NCBI GenBank assembly: GCA_002205965.3 | Contig: NADL03000460.1 | Coordinates: forward strand, 202,410-266,409 | Reading direction: 5' to 3' | DNA from: Kappaphycus alvarezii | Lineage: Eukaryota > Rhodophyta > Florideophyceae > Gigartinales > Solieriaceae | Length of the DNA stretch: 64,000 nucleotides | In this document: piece after piece, positions 52,949-63,379 of the stretch | Layout: every line of letters begins with the position of its first letter | Numbering within the stretch: position 1 is the stretch's first letter | Made by a program: the position numbers and the translations under genes | Notes under the pieces: generated by a model | Databases searched by the model: none | The model's input: the letters and a program-made list of their open reading frames with translations, nothing else | What the model was told of the DNA's origin: nothing

Positions 52949-53488
52949 GACACCTCGAGAGTTTCTGTATCGTTTGACGTGCTTTAGATTGCGAATATAC
53001 CCCTTGTTTGTGCCGACTGTGTTGATATTATCAGGGTTTACTAAGCAATGAATATATCCTTGAGTGTGAATGTGTTCCAGTTGGCTTAGTGCTTGAATAC
53101 CTATCTTCATGACTATATCAACTGGAATTTTCCCTCCCATTTGTATTCTCACGGAATCTGCGCTATCCCCAGCGTCATCGATTACTGCTACCTAGTATGC
53201 CCCATCCATCCCGACATATCGGACGGATGGGGCGTGCGGCAGAGATTTGGAAATCAAACCTTCGAATAGATCCGCTTCTTCGGTTAATATGATATCTTTG
53301 CACGGAACGATTCCAATTTGAAACCTTACTGCCCGCCCTTCCGAGTCCTCCCCGTTCCAATAGGTGCAATAATCATCGGAGGTGATATATCTCTTTGGAG
53401 CATACTCGTCCGCAATTTTCCGGTGTGGGATTTGGATCATCGGAAGGTATCGTATAAATAATTGAGATTCAGGGTTCCCAGATGACAA
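52949..53488 (-). pseudogene. Casein-kinase-1-like kinase pseudogene, upstream half
   Basis: The minus strand reads ISKSLPHAPSVRYVGMDGAY, a stop, then VAVIDDAGDSADSV and IGIQALSQLEHIHTQGYIHC followed by LVNPDN and KRYRNSRG. The order fits casein kinase 1: GIPTIRW, YNVMVMELLG, QMISRIEYIHSKNFIH, PDN, KKYRD. The catalytic HRD is HCL and DFG is lost, and the glycine loop is not visible, so the gene is inactive. The frame continues at 45473 across Gyp3a. This is the only host-type gene that predates these insertions here. Confidence 0.72.
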
Positions 53489-54480
53489 GTTTGCGAAACG
53501 GCTCTTATGGTATGGATCCTTTCAAACGCGATTATTGATGATGAGAACTTTGCCCACTTCTACCATTTACTTGGATATATAAGTCTGGCAGCTGTGTATA
53601 AGGCTGTCAAAGATTCAACCCCTAACGGCTATATCTTTTTGGTGGAGGTCACCATCATAGAAAAGAGTTTCAATCCACGTTGAGGTGCTGCAGAGACTTT
53701 TTTCACCTTGGATTAAACTACAGGGAAGTTTTTATTCATTTAAAATGAGCACAGAGTTCCCCAGTCTTACAAGTTGGCCGAAAAAATGACCCTACTAAAT
53801 CGCCTGAGAAGCAACTGTATCATGGGGCAGCAAAAAAAATTTTTTAACAGTTGTAGATCTAGACCATGCAATATTCAAGAGCTCAAGCGATATAAATGTG
53901 GTCTGTGCTATTTGAAGGAAAGCGTTTGTTACAACTCTGCCCCTGATAAAGTGAAAAAAATTCCGGTCATAGCTTTAATTACCGCCCATGAGTGATTTCA
54001 ACCCACAATCACCATCAGCTAACAAAAATGTTATTAAAACTGGGGGAATAAGGGGTGTGTTTATTATGGCAACTCGGAGAGCTGAGAACCGGAGGGGTTT
54101 GTGAGTAAGGCTAAATATGTGGCGAGTAAAAGAAAAATTCAATTGTTTCAACGTGTCTATATAACCTGACCGTTTGAGAGCCAACACCGATCGGACGTAC
54201 AGTAATTGGGGATTGTTTTCTGTGGGAGCATCTCTAAAAAAAACATCTTTGAATGGGAAATAGAGAAAAGATTTTAGTTTTTTGTAACAGTTCGACTGTT
54301 CTTATCACACTATCAAAGGAAAATAGTTACCGATAAGGGAAAACGCCTGGCTCGGTCGATTTTGTTTTTTCGGTGGTGTCTCAAGTTGAAAAAATACCCT
54401 GTGCATCCTATCGATCGTACAGCCAAACGTGAAGTATATAAATTTCTGCCAATCTTGGATCTAACAATTTTTAAAGTTTA
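53489..54480. other. Intergenic region, no confident gene
   Basis: A/T-rich. A 73-codon plus-strand frame at 53774-53995 with several Cys (CGLCYLKESVCYNS) has no recognised relative. A TATA-like TATATAAG lies near 53575. No LTR or repeat was recognised. Confidence 0.4.
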
Positions 54481-54495
54481 GGAGATCTTTTGGAT

Positions 54496-54684
54496 GTAAG
54501 CAATTTTCTTTCTATATTTCTCTCATTTTTTCACGCATGGCCAATTCCCAATCCAGAAATTTTCCTGTTTCAGTTCCAAGCGTTTGCAGCTCCAAATACG
54601 TTACTCGGTCGGGATGATTTCGGTCTTTCGGATCTTCCGGAAAAAAATATTGCTTTGAAGTATCACCGGGAGTGGGAGAAGTGA
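54496..54684 (+). other. Possible small spliced exon
   Basis: GTAAGCAATTTTC at 54496 and TTTCCTGTTTCAG ending at 54573 would make a typical 78-bp intron with a pyrimidine-rich end. The following 36 codons, FQAFAAPNTLLGRDDFGLSD to KYHREWEK, end at a stop at 54684. The upstream exon is not clear and the peptide is not recognised. Confidence 0.25.
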
Positions 54685-54696
54685 TTCAAACTTCGG

Positions 54697-54703
54697 TATA
54701 AAA
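54697..54703 (+). promoter_or_regulatory. TATA-like box upstream of zinc-finger gene
   Basis: TATAAAA, about 120 bp before the ATG at 54819. Position fits a core promoter but no other element is visible. Confidence 0.35.
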
Positions 54704-54818
54704 TCTGAGACATGCCATCAGCACTTGAACCCGATCAGGCACTCAACTAATATTCCACTAAATTCAAAGCCACTCTTCTACCACATTGCAACAACTCTGA
54801 TCACAAACCAACAACACA

Positions 54819-55196
54819 ATGTGTGAAAACAACACGGCCAAGAAAGACGCGACCAAAACTTTTTCAAGCAGACTGCGGAGGAGGCCCTATTCATGCGAGC
54901 GGTGCTGCAAGTCGTTCAAGACGGAGAAAAATTTGGAAAAGCACAAGATTCGGAGGCATTGTGCTTGCTGCCCTCCTTGTCCAAAGTGGCTGCTATACAA
55001 TAATGTTGTGGGGCATATTATCAATGAGAATGACCATAGTTACATCCTTCCGCACTGCCGGAGTTGTAATATTAGGTTTGATAGTATGAATCATTTCAAA
55101 ATACACAGATTGATCAATCACAGAGACAATCCTATGGATTGGACTGACTACATGCGCGTCAATACGTATAGCGAGAAGTGTTTCCAATGTTGGTAG
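54819..55196 (+). CDS. Small C2H2 zinc-finger protein, 125 residues
   Basis: ATG at 54819 in the context ACAACACAATG. Finger 1, YSCERCCKSFKTEKNLEKHK continuing to IRRH (residues about 24-46), fits C-X2-C-X12-H-X4-H. Finger 2, CRSCNIRFDSMNHFKIHRLI continuing to NH (about 79-100), has the same spacing. Between them lies CACCPPCPKWL, which may bind another metal, and FQCW ends the protein. The start is basic (RLRRRP), suggesting nuclear, nucleic-acid-binding function. It has no link to neighbouring transposons in sequence and is a plausible host gene, though expression is unproven. Confidence 0.6.
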   Translation: MCENNTAKKDATKTFSSRLRRRPYSCERCCKSFKTEKNLEKHKIRRHCACCPPCPKWLLYNNVVGHIINENDHSYILPHCRSCNIRFDSMNHFKIHRLINHRDNPMDWTDYMRVNTYSEKCFQCW

Positions 55197-55367
55197 CAAA
55201 CTTGGGTAGTTGAGGTTGATCCTCTGTAGTTTTTGGCGGCATGGAAAAGTCAGATTGCTTTCGCATAAGAGACGGTGTAGCAGCTCTATCTCTGTGATAC
55301 CAATTGTTTTGTTGATTGATAGCTAGTAGATGGTTTCTCCAAAGGCCTAAAAATGATTTCGCAAGAC
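55197..55367. other. Short spacer after zinc-finger gene
   Basis: No gene or repeat recognised. It ends in CGCAAGAC (55360-55367), which recurs at 55492-55499 on the other side of the LineA fragment. Confidence 0.4.
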
Positions 55368-55491
55368 GTGGTGGTAAATCTTTATGGGTTGTACAATGTT
55401 GCACAAAAGCATGCGGAGGGTATTCATAAATTAACTACGGACGCGGGCGGCGGGTGGAAAGCTGTCGCGCCTGCATTACTTGGAGACTAAA
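55368..55491 (-). repeat. 5'-truncated LineA copy (last about 125 bp)
   Basis: GTGGTGGTAAATCTTTATGG to CTTGGAGACTAAA, closely matching 35540-35660 of LineA (the 3' end of the element, minus strand). It contains the end of the endonuclease frame and the 3' UTR with the AATAAA-type signal partly altered. Flanked by CGCAAGAC on both sides. The right-hand copy also resembles the LineA base order (TGCAAAAC), so it may be microhomology. Confidence 0.88.
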
Positions 55492-55499
55492 CGCAAGAC

Positions 55500-55639
55500 A
55501 GCGTATATTGTAATGAATAAGTTTGAACCCGTTTTCCCTTTTGATCGGGGTAAATAGTGTTTGTTTACTTAGTGCACTAGCTGACTTGACTATCTTAGAC
55601 AAGAATTCCGATGCAAAACAAAAGAGCCGTCATCCAGCA
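55500..55639. other. Spacer, nothing recognised
   Basis: A/T-rich sequence without an open frame of note, between the LineA fragment and the 102-bp retroposon. Confidence 0.4.
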
Positions 55640-55654
55640 CTATTGCCCACCTAT

Positions 55655-55756
55655 TAATGTGTCGGTATACCCTTTTTGAGTCGATTGCGGTTGTCTGGAA
55701 AACCATGGGATAGATCAGATGTGTCTTCCAAGAGTAAAACACCCAAACCATTCTCC
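55655..55756 (+). repeat. 102-bp retroposon, copy 3, with perfect 15-bp target duplication
   Basis: TAATGTGTCGGTATACCC to CCCAAACCATTCTCC. The duplication CTATTGCCCACCTAT occurs at 55640-55654 and 55757-55771 exactly, the length range of LINE-type target-primed integration. The unit is 102 bp, as in copy 1. There is no coding capacity and no clear tRNA A/B boxes. Confidence 0.88.
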
Positions 55757-55771
55757 CTATTGCCCACCTAT

Positions 55772-57012
55772 CAGCTACCTCTCTAGCGCGAGGAGGTGTC
55801 CGCCCCCGGCCGTCTCAAACCCGCGCACGGGAGATCTAGAGCCCACGCCGCCTCCCGCCCCACAGCTCGCCCTCTTGAGCATCGCTACGACCCCGTACCG
55901 CTCCTTTGCCTCCTTCCGCAATGCTCAACGGTTCCTCGTTGAGGCTGCTACCCTCGCCAAAACCTCGCTCCCACCGCACGTCCTCATTCCTCACGTTGGA
56001 AAATCAACGTTTGGCTGTTTCCCAGATACCGCCAGCAGTGAAATGTTCTCCACACCTCCAGTGCATCTTCCCGGACCTGCAGAAAACCACTTCGGGGATC
56101 TCGACCACCGCCGCATCCTTGGATGACTCCGCTGCCCGGGGAGTTGCGACCCGCCTAGGCCGAGAGGGCACCAGCCTACTTGACCCAACCCTTCGCTCAT
56201 GGGTCCTCCCCTACGTCCGCACGGCCCTTGCAACGACCCTTCGCCATGATGCCCGTGACATTCTTGACGACCATCGCGCCGCCCTCACCCGCCCCTCACC
56301 AGCCCAACCCAAGACCTTCATCCCACCCAAGACCCCCGCCAATCCCGCTCACACACCCGCTGTGAGCCCCGTTCACCCCTCCGCCCCTGCCCCGACCAAC
56401 CATGCCCCGACCTCTCCCGGCTCCGCCCGCAACAAGCGCCCCAGTGCCCTCACGCCCCCTTCCGCCCCTCTAGCATCCTTTGTAGTCCTCTAGCTCTTTC
56501 CCCTCCGCGATAAAACGTCGTTTCCGGGGGACTGACGAGACCCCCCGGCGGAGTTCCTGATGGTGCCACCAGAATCCCGGCGCCCGCGCCCGTTCTCCCC
56601 CCTATTGTCTCCTCTTCGGCGCCACAGGGTCGGGATTCCGCCATACCCGTTGCCATGCTGCCGTTGACCGCAGGCATACAAGATGTCCAACCTTTCCCCA
56701 GGGACCGCACAGACCCCGCTGCCCCCTCCTCACGCGTCGGCGCGTCTTCAATGGAAGGAGTACGGTCGTTTGACGACTCCTCCGCCTAACCATCCTCGTC
56801 CTGGACATCTCTACCCCATCCCATCCCCCCTCTCTGCTGCTTCTCCTTTACCAAGCCCCCAAGACATCCTCCGGACCCCATACCGGGAAGTGGGCATCTT
56901 CCAGGATATCCCGTTCCCATGTCTTCTCTTTATCAAGCTGGTCCAAAACGCCGCCAATGCAAGAGGTGACGAAGTCACCTACCGCGCCTTTCTGCACCTC
57001 CACATGCGGACG
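55772..57012 (+). other. GC-rich segment of unknown origin, proline-rich broken frames
   Basis: Strikingly C-rich compared with both sides. Plus-strand frames encode Pro/Ala/Ser-rich stretches (TPPPAPQLALLSIATTPYRS, DPTLRSWVLPYVRTALATTL, SLPPHVLIPHVGKSTF) with several stops and shifts. No domain recognised. It ends fused to a LineB 3' fragment at 57013, so it could be the N-terminal region of a diverged LINE or a transduced host sequence. Minus-strand frames over the same stretch look like shadows. Confidence 0.45.
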
Positions 57013-57095
57013 GAAAGGTTCGGGGGGTTTTGATGCAAAGGCTCGCTGCAGCAGCCGTCATGTCCAATGCGGCCTGCTTGATGGCTGGCCTTATG
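57013..57095 (+). repeat. LineB 3' coding fragment
   Basis: GGAAAGGTTCGGGGGGTTTT onward, almost identical to 44141-44223 of LineB (VRGVLMQR..AAAAVMSNAACLMAGL). It runs directly into the GTATC flank of Gyp3b. Confidence 0.85.
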
Positions 57096-57100
57096 GTATC

Positions 57101-57819
57101 TGATGTGCACAAATTCGCACACGAAAAAATCTAGATGAGGACCATAATTGTATACAGTATTGGAACTGGGAAGATATTTTTACAGTTTTTGAATTTGCAA
57201 GATATTTTTAATTTGGGTGAGTGTGGCAAATTCATCGGTTGATTTTTTATTTTAGGACACGCTGTCATAGTGGATGTCAGTACAGTTCTAGGTTGTGGGT
57301 GATACTACGAGTGACTCTGAAAGGTCTATATAATGGCCACATCAATTCCCACCCCTGGCCGATGGGTGGCTGGATGGGTATGGCACCTAGATATTTACCT
57401 TGAGGAAATATCTTCTAATGGTCTCTCTGGTTCACACGATTCCCGTGAATGCGTTTTATGGTATTTAGTATGTTTGATTGAGACTTTAGGATTAGCCGAA
57501 AGGTCTATATAAGCTGAGTAAAGTGCTTCCTCCTTGAGAGGTCAAGCAAGTTGGCAGACAACTTCAGGTCAAGCTCCGAGTAGTAGGAAGTTGAGAGTCA
57601 ACTTCAGACCCTAGAAAACTTTTTCCTAAGCTGGTCGCAGAGCATCAGTGGTAGACCCTGCCCCTTTTATACTTGCTTGTAGCCCTCTCAACTCTCTCCC
57701 ATATACACTCCTTTTTATTTGTTCAACTATACCACGGTAGCACTTTTGTCGCTCGCAACACCTCCGTCTTGGGGTAGTTGGTTCTAAGTATCTCTTCTCC
57801 CGACGATTTACCCCTATCA
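57101..57819 (+). repeat. Gyp3b 5' LTR
   Basis: 719 bp, TGATGTGCACAAATTCGC to TTACCCCTATCA. It carries the same twin GAAAGGTCTATATAA boxes and hairpins as Gyp3a. Confidence 0.95.
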
Positions 57820-57908
57820 TTTGGTACTCTTGTGGAGGGGGTTGCACCCGAGGTATTCGAGTTGAGCAGTCTTAGGGAACCATTCGAGGGGATTTCTTTT
57901 CTGTAATC

Positions 57909-58880
57909 ATGGATCTCAACGCTGCTCGTATAACGTTCACAGGGGGCAAGAATGAAGACGTTGAGGAGTTTCTCTATACATATGTCAACGTTGTGATGCG
58001 TGAGAAGAGCGATGAAGAGAAGGCCGAAAGTATCTTCGCCTATCTTCATGGTGACGCAAAGCACAAATATAAGGCCAAGTTTATCAACGGGTGGTCTCTT
58101 AACGGGAATGGGCGTAACTTCGGTGAGGTATGTGAGTGGCTTGTGAAAGAATATGCTAAGCAGGTAGAACCAGATGAGATGATTCGTACCGCCATAGAGG
58201 CCCGGCTCAACTTCGACGATTTGTTAAGCTCATTGGTATACTTGTGTGATCTCTATGAAAAGGCTGGGTTCAACGCCCAAGCCAAGTACGGAATGCTGCG
58301 TAAGGCGGCGATGGGGGATAAGCGGCTCTCCGATTTCCTCCTCATCAAGGGCCCTCACACTTTTAATGAACTGAAGGGTACCATAGTAGAATTTGTCAAA
58401 AATTCGGAGACGTTTCAGTCACTAAGTGAAATACCGAGGGAAACCCGTACATCTATGCCGATCGTGCATCCTGAAAAGAATTATCAAAGGCCAGCGACTA
58501 GCGCAGCAGCATTGGAATCAGTCAGGAGCGATGTCAAAAACTTGGAAGAAAGGTTGGAAACCCGATTCGATAATCGACTTGACATGATAACCTCGCAGTT
58601 GGAAAGCCTTACTCTTACCATTAAGAAGAACCAGTCTGGGGCCCCCAAGGCCGCAGAAGTCTGTTCCTACTGTCACAAGCCTGGACACTTTGCAAATAGG
58701 TGTCCTGATAATCCACATAGAAACACTCGTTGTGGAAAGTGCGGTCGTTATGGGCATCATGAAAGTAACTGCTGGTCTAAAGACAACAGAAGAGCAAATT
58801 TATCGGACGCAAGGAGCGAGTCAGGACCAGAGATGAAAATCTTACAAAACAGAAGGATCAAAGTTGGCGGATGCCGGTAA
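57909..58880 (+). CDS. Gyp3b gag with two zinc knuckles
   Basis: 323 codons from ATG 57909, identical to Gyp3a in the capsid region, then two CX2CX4HX4C knuckles, CSYCHKPGHFANRC and CGKCGRYGHHESNC, near 58662-58775. These bind element RNA in nucleocapsids. The frame ends early near 58880 because of one-base losses relative to Gyp3a, so the natural protein probably ran on into protease. Confidence 0.92.
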   Translation: MDLNAARITFTGGKNEDVEEFLYTYVNVVMREKSDEEKAESIFAYLHGDAKHKYKAKFINGWSLNGNGRNFGEVCEWLVKEYAKQVEPDEMIRTAIEARLNFDDLLSSLVYLCDLYEKAGFNAQAKYGMLRKAAMGDKRLSDFLLIKGPHTFNELKGTIVEFVKNSETFQSLSEIPRETRTSMPIVHPEKNYQRPATSAAALESVRSDVKNLEERLETRFDNRLDMITSQLESLTLTIKKNQSGAPKAAEVCSYCHKPGHFANRCPDNPHRNTRCGKCGRYGHHESNCWSKDNRRANLSDARSESGPEMKILQNRRIKVGGCR

Positions 58881-60110
58881 TGTATCCATCGCTGAAGAAA
58901 TCAGTCAAGTTAATGTGACAAAAAGGGATGGGGAAGGGAACATTTTTGTCGAAAAAACCTAGGCTAGATTATGGAATGCTGGACATATCCCAGCACCTGT
59001 ACCTCCTCGAACCAAGAGGCTTGATCAAGTTGTTCCAGGGTGGGACACTTGGCCAAGAAGACGAAAAAGAGTAAGAAATTTAAGATATCCCGAAGGACGT
59101 ACTAGAATATGTGAAGAAGTACAATTTGGTGGCTGAGCTTGCATCGGCCCCAACTGGGATAACGTTTGGTCAACTTTTGAGGGGCGACGCAGAGGATGCG
59201 AGAAAGAACTCAAAAAAATTATCAGGTCTAATAAGTCCGCTAAGGGTAAGAAACTGTTTCTTCAATCGGCCTCGACAGCACCAAGACGTCTTAAACTAGT
59301 ACCAGTCAAAGTATTGGGAATGCAAACCCAAGCTCTTTTCGATTCGGGCGCTGTTCCAAACCTTATCTCAGAAACTTTGGTGACAGATTTAGGTCTCGAA
59401 ATTATTCCAACTACTCGAAGAATAACTGTGGCGGATGGAACCGTCTCAAAATGCATGGGCACTGTTAACAAGGTTTCCGTGTTCTTTGGGGACTCTAAAG
59501 TTGATGTAGACTTTCTCGTCATGCCGGAGCTCCCTTTCGATGCAATCATTGGCTGTCCTACCATGGAAAGACTAGGGACCTGCATTGACTTGGGCAACCA
59601 AATCGTTTCAGTTAATGTTGACGGCAGAACGTGAAGATGCCCCTGGATTTCGACAAAAGCACACATCCGGAAGATCTAAGAGAGACACAGTGAAGATTTC
59701 ACTTCTAGCTATGACAGCGAAGATTCCGAACCAACTAACACTTTCGGAAGTGAGAAAGGGTACGCTCGGGGGACAATGAACATGACATGGGACGATTATG
59801 ATTCTGGGTTTGAAACAGATGAAGAATGGAATTCTAGGGTAGGTTTGACACCTGAATGTGTTTCTTTTTGCGATAATATCGAATCAAAGGACGGAATTCG
59901 GGGCATGAAAGAAGATTACAATTGCAGGAAAACAGAATATATCGAATTCCATATCTGAAGATGTGAGCACGCCGGAAGAGGTCCTTCAAAATTTGGAGGT
60001 GAGATCAAGAAAAGGACCAGCGCCAAATGGCAGAAATTCAAGAAAAAGTACAGCACCTTCCAGCCCCCGCCTCAATGAAATATCCGACATGTTAACATCT
60101 TCCGAAGTAA
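58881..60110 (+). pseudogene. Gyp3b linker and aspartic protease
   Basis: The protease is better kept than in Gyp3a: QTQALFDSGAVPNLISETLV at about 59320-59380 runs in one frame to VDFLVMPELPFDAIIGCPTM near 59560. Frameshifts lie on both sides (near 59000-59100, 59205, 59630, 59690, 60000). Confidence 0.88.
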
Positions 60111-61200
60111 TTGCATGGAGCGTTCGATTTAAGACAAGCAAGTGTACCGGTCACTCACTCATTTGAACTTACCGATACTCAACCAATTTACCACAGGCCT
60201 AGACGTCAACCGCCAAAATATGACCAATTTATCTCAGAGAATGTTACAAGTATGCTGGAAAATGATATCATTCGGCCAGTTTCATCCCCATGGTCATTTC
60301 CAGTTGTGGTCGCACCAAAGAAGGATGGAAAGCTGCGTTTTTGCGTCGATTACCGACAACTGAACCAGAGAATGATACCCGATCGATTTCCGATTCCGAA
60401 TATGGAGGAAATCCTCGAGGACTTGAAGGACGGGAGATACTTCACCTCAATTGATCTTTACACTGGTTATTGGCAGATTCCATTGGATGAAAAATGCAAG
60501 GAAAAAACAACTTTTACCAGCAAAGCCGGTACATTCAGGTTCGAAGTGATGCCTTTTGGTCTCATGAATGCCCCAGCTACATTCCAAAGAATGATGAACG
60601 AGGTTTTGAAAGGACTTCCATTTGCAAGAGTTTATATCGATGATGTAGTGATATTCTCAAAAACCTTGGATCAGCACATATCGCATGTCAAGACTGTGGT
60701 GGAGAAATAGCTGCGTACAGCCTGAAAATTAAGTTAAGCAAATGCTTCTTTGCGAAAACGTCTATCCAATTACTCGGTCATATCGTCGATCAAGAGGGAA
60801 TTAAAGTGGATCCAGAGAAAACGAAAAAAATCAAGTTGGCACCAAGGCCCGCTTCAAAGACGGAGGTTCGAAGCTTCTTAGGACTGGCCTCATATTACAG
60901 GAGATTTATCAAAGATTTCGCCAAGACTGCAGCACCGTTACATGCCAGCACAACAAAGAACGGAAAATTTTTATGGAACAAGGAAATGCAAACCGCATTT
61001 GAAGAGCTTAAAGATAAGCTATGTGTCCCCCCAGTGCTCATGTATCCAGATTTCAAGAGACCATTTGTTGTGGAGACAGATGCCTCAGAACGGTCTTTGG
61101 GTGCCGTTTTGTCCCAAAAAGATGAAAACGGAAGACTACACCCGGTTCAATTCGCAAGTCGCACTCTGAATGATGCGGAAAGAGATACTCAGTCTGCGAA
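60111..61200 (+). pseudogene. Gyp3b reverse transcriptase and RNase H start
   Basis: RT motifs identical to Gyp3a (SIDLYTGYWQIPL, YIDDVVIFSK). One A fewer at about 60707 (GAGAAATAG versus GAGAAAATAG) creates a stop, and the frame resumes at 60720-60806. RNase H FVVETDASERSLGAVLSQKD and VQFASRTLNDAERD are in one frame here, unlike Gyp3a. Confidence 0.92.
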
Positions 61201-62146
61201 AAGAAGCGCTCGCTGTGTCTTCGCACTGAAAAAGTTTCGCGTATACCTTTTATCACTCGAGAAATTTGTCTTGATAACTGATCACCAGGCACTTAAGACA
61301 GCATTCCAAAAGAAAGATGTACATCACCGCTTGGCCCGATGGCTCGACATTTTCGCAGAATATCGGTTTGAAATTGTGTATAGGCCCGGACGCAATAATC
61401 AGCCTGCCGACTACCTATCCCGCTTGAGGGATCCACTGATTCCAAATGAAAAAGCTTCCGAGAACATCGTCGGAGTTGCCGAGGTGCAAGTGCCGAACAA
61501 TAACGAGTACGAAGCTAATATTGACGGACTAATTAAATTCCTGGATGGACTAGAAATGAGAAAGGTTGATATTGAACACAGAAATTGGGTACGCAGGAAT
61601 CAAAAGGCTTTTACACTATGGAATGGGAAACTCTTCCGACACACGAAAGCCGGTCCTCGACTAGTGGCCCCTTTGAAAGAAAGAATGAAGATCTTGAGGA
61701 CTTTTCATGATGAGTTAGGGCATTGGGATCTCGAAACAACCAAGAAATTCGTTACTGAGAGATTCTGGTGGCCCAGTATCCATAAGGACGTCTATAACTT
61801 CGTGAAAAGCTGCGACAACTGTCAAAAATTCACGCCAATACGAAAGTATAAGACAACTCTAGGCTTTCCAGTTTCCGGTCTCTTTGAAACCTTTTCAATT
61901 GACTTTGCCGGCCCATTCAAGGAAACCTCTTCCGGAAACAAATATCTCCTTATAGGGGTGGAACATCTTACTGGATGGCCAATAGCAGTTGCAGTTGAGG
62001 AGGCCAATGCTGAAGTGGTCCTGAGATTCATCGAAAAAGAAATAATTGAACCGTTTGGTCTTCCAAAAAGGATCATCTCGGATAACGCACTTTGTTTTAC
62101 TGCAACTTCACTGCTTCGTTTCTTGGAAGAAAAGGTATTCAGCTAA
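61201..62146 (+). pseudogene. Gyp3b RNase H end and integrase
   Basis: One open frame covers RNase H, the HHCC finger and two catalytic Asp of integrase (SIDFAGPF, ISDNALCF). One A fewer near 62131 shifts the frame before the catalytic Glu, which lies in the next frame (SNGKAERM). Confidence 0.92.
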
Positions 62147-63360
62147 AGACAGTTCTCGCATATGCTCCTATGTCAAACGGGAAAGCGGAGAGGATGGTTG
62201 GAACCATCAAACGATCAATATCGAAAACTATGTCCGAGAATGAAATCCAGTGGGAAGATGCCTTACCAAAAGTGTTATACGGCTATCGGCGAAGAAGAGG
62301 AAGAAGTGGACGGTCACCGTTTGAGCTAATGTACGGAAGAGCTCCTAGAATGTTACAGAGAGATATGGAAACAAATGTTATCGATGAAGAGAGTAGAGAG
62401 GTCGAACTATTGGCCACCGAAAGCTGGAGATCACACCGCGCGCTAACACAGACAAGAAATAAGGATGAAGAGCCTCCAGTCCAAACTTTCTCAGTCGGCT
62501 CTAAAGTACTTGTAGCACACGGAAAAGCAATGCAACAGGCTGTGAAGTGGCCGGCTTTCCAAACAAAGTACTCGAACCCTTGCATCGTCACGGAGGAAAG
62601 ACACCCGCATTATAAGCTCTGTTCAAGCTCAGGGAAGAGATCAAGGAGGGCAATCCATGCACGTCGTCTGGTCCCTTACCATCAGAGGCCTGAAGAATTC
62701 CTTCTCACACAGGACTATGCGCAACCACGAGGCATACTCATCTTTAACTATAGAATGATTCCTATGGGAGGAAAAAGGGCCTGGGAATGGATCATCTCGA
62801 TTACGCGTGACTACTACGAACTCCACGTAATCATCCATTTCTACATTAATATATGCCTATGTTTTCGTACGTTGAACGGACCATTGCTACCTCAAGAAGA
62901 TTTCCGACTATTGATCAGAGTTCTATTCTCATTCCAAAACGGAAGGTTCACGGAAGCAGGTCCAGAGTTTGTGGAAGTCATATATCATTACTCTATAGGG
63001 AGGTATGGAATGGTAGCTATCGGAGACTTGTCGCAAACATATCTGAACATTATCCGTCCAGTTTACGTATTTCTCAAGAACAACCAAGATGTGCGACTGA
63101 GAGGTTACAGCTTGCCCCCTGATATGGAATATCGACTGGTCCCATATCCTCTATGGGAACCTTACGTTGCTCCGCTCAGAAATACAACCTCAGCCGAAGA
63201 CCAGGATCCTCCCGAGGCCGTGATGATGATACGAGCTGGACCATCAAGTGATCGGGCGGATCATCGAAGAGGGCAAGGCGTCGGGAGCAGCGAGGAAGAT
63301 CGCCAAGAAGATCGCCTCAAACACCGCCTAGTCTCCCAGGGGGAAACTATGCATCCTTAA
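62147..63360 (+). pseudogene. Gyp3b integrase C-terminus fused to unknown domain A
   Basis: In this copy the frame from the integrase Glu block runs without interruption through the C-terminal module into domain A (about 62782-63179), showing that A is part of the pol frame. One G fewer near 63255 shifts the basic spacer, which stops at 63360. Confidence 0.85.
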
Positions 63361-63379
63361 TTATTGGACGGCTACCAAT

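Noticed and set aside
53774..53995. 73-codon frame with several Cys
   Set aside because: Short, no recognised relative, no supporting promoter or splice signal.
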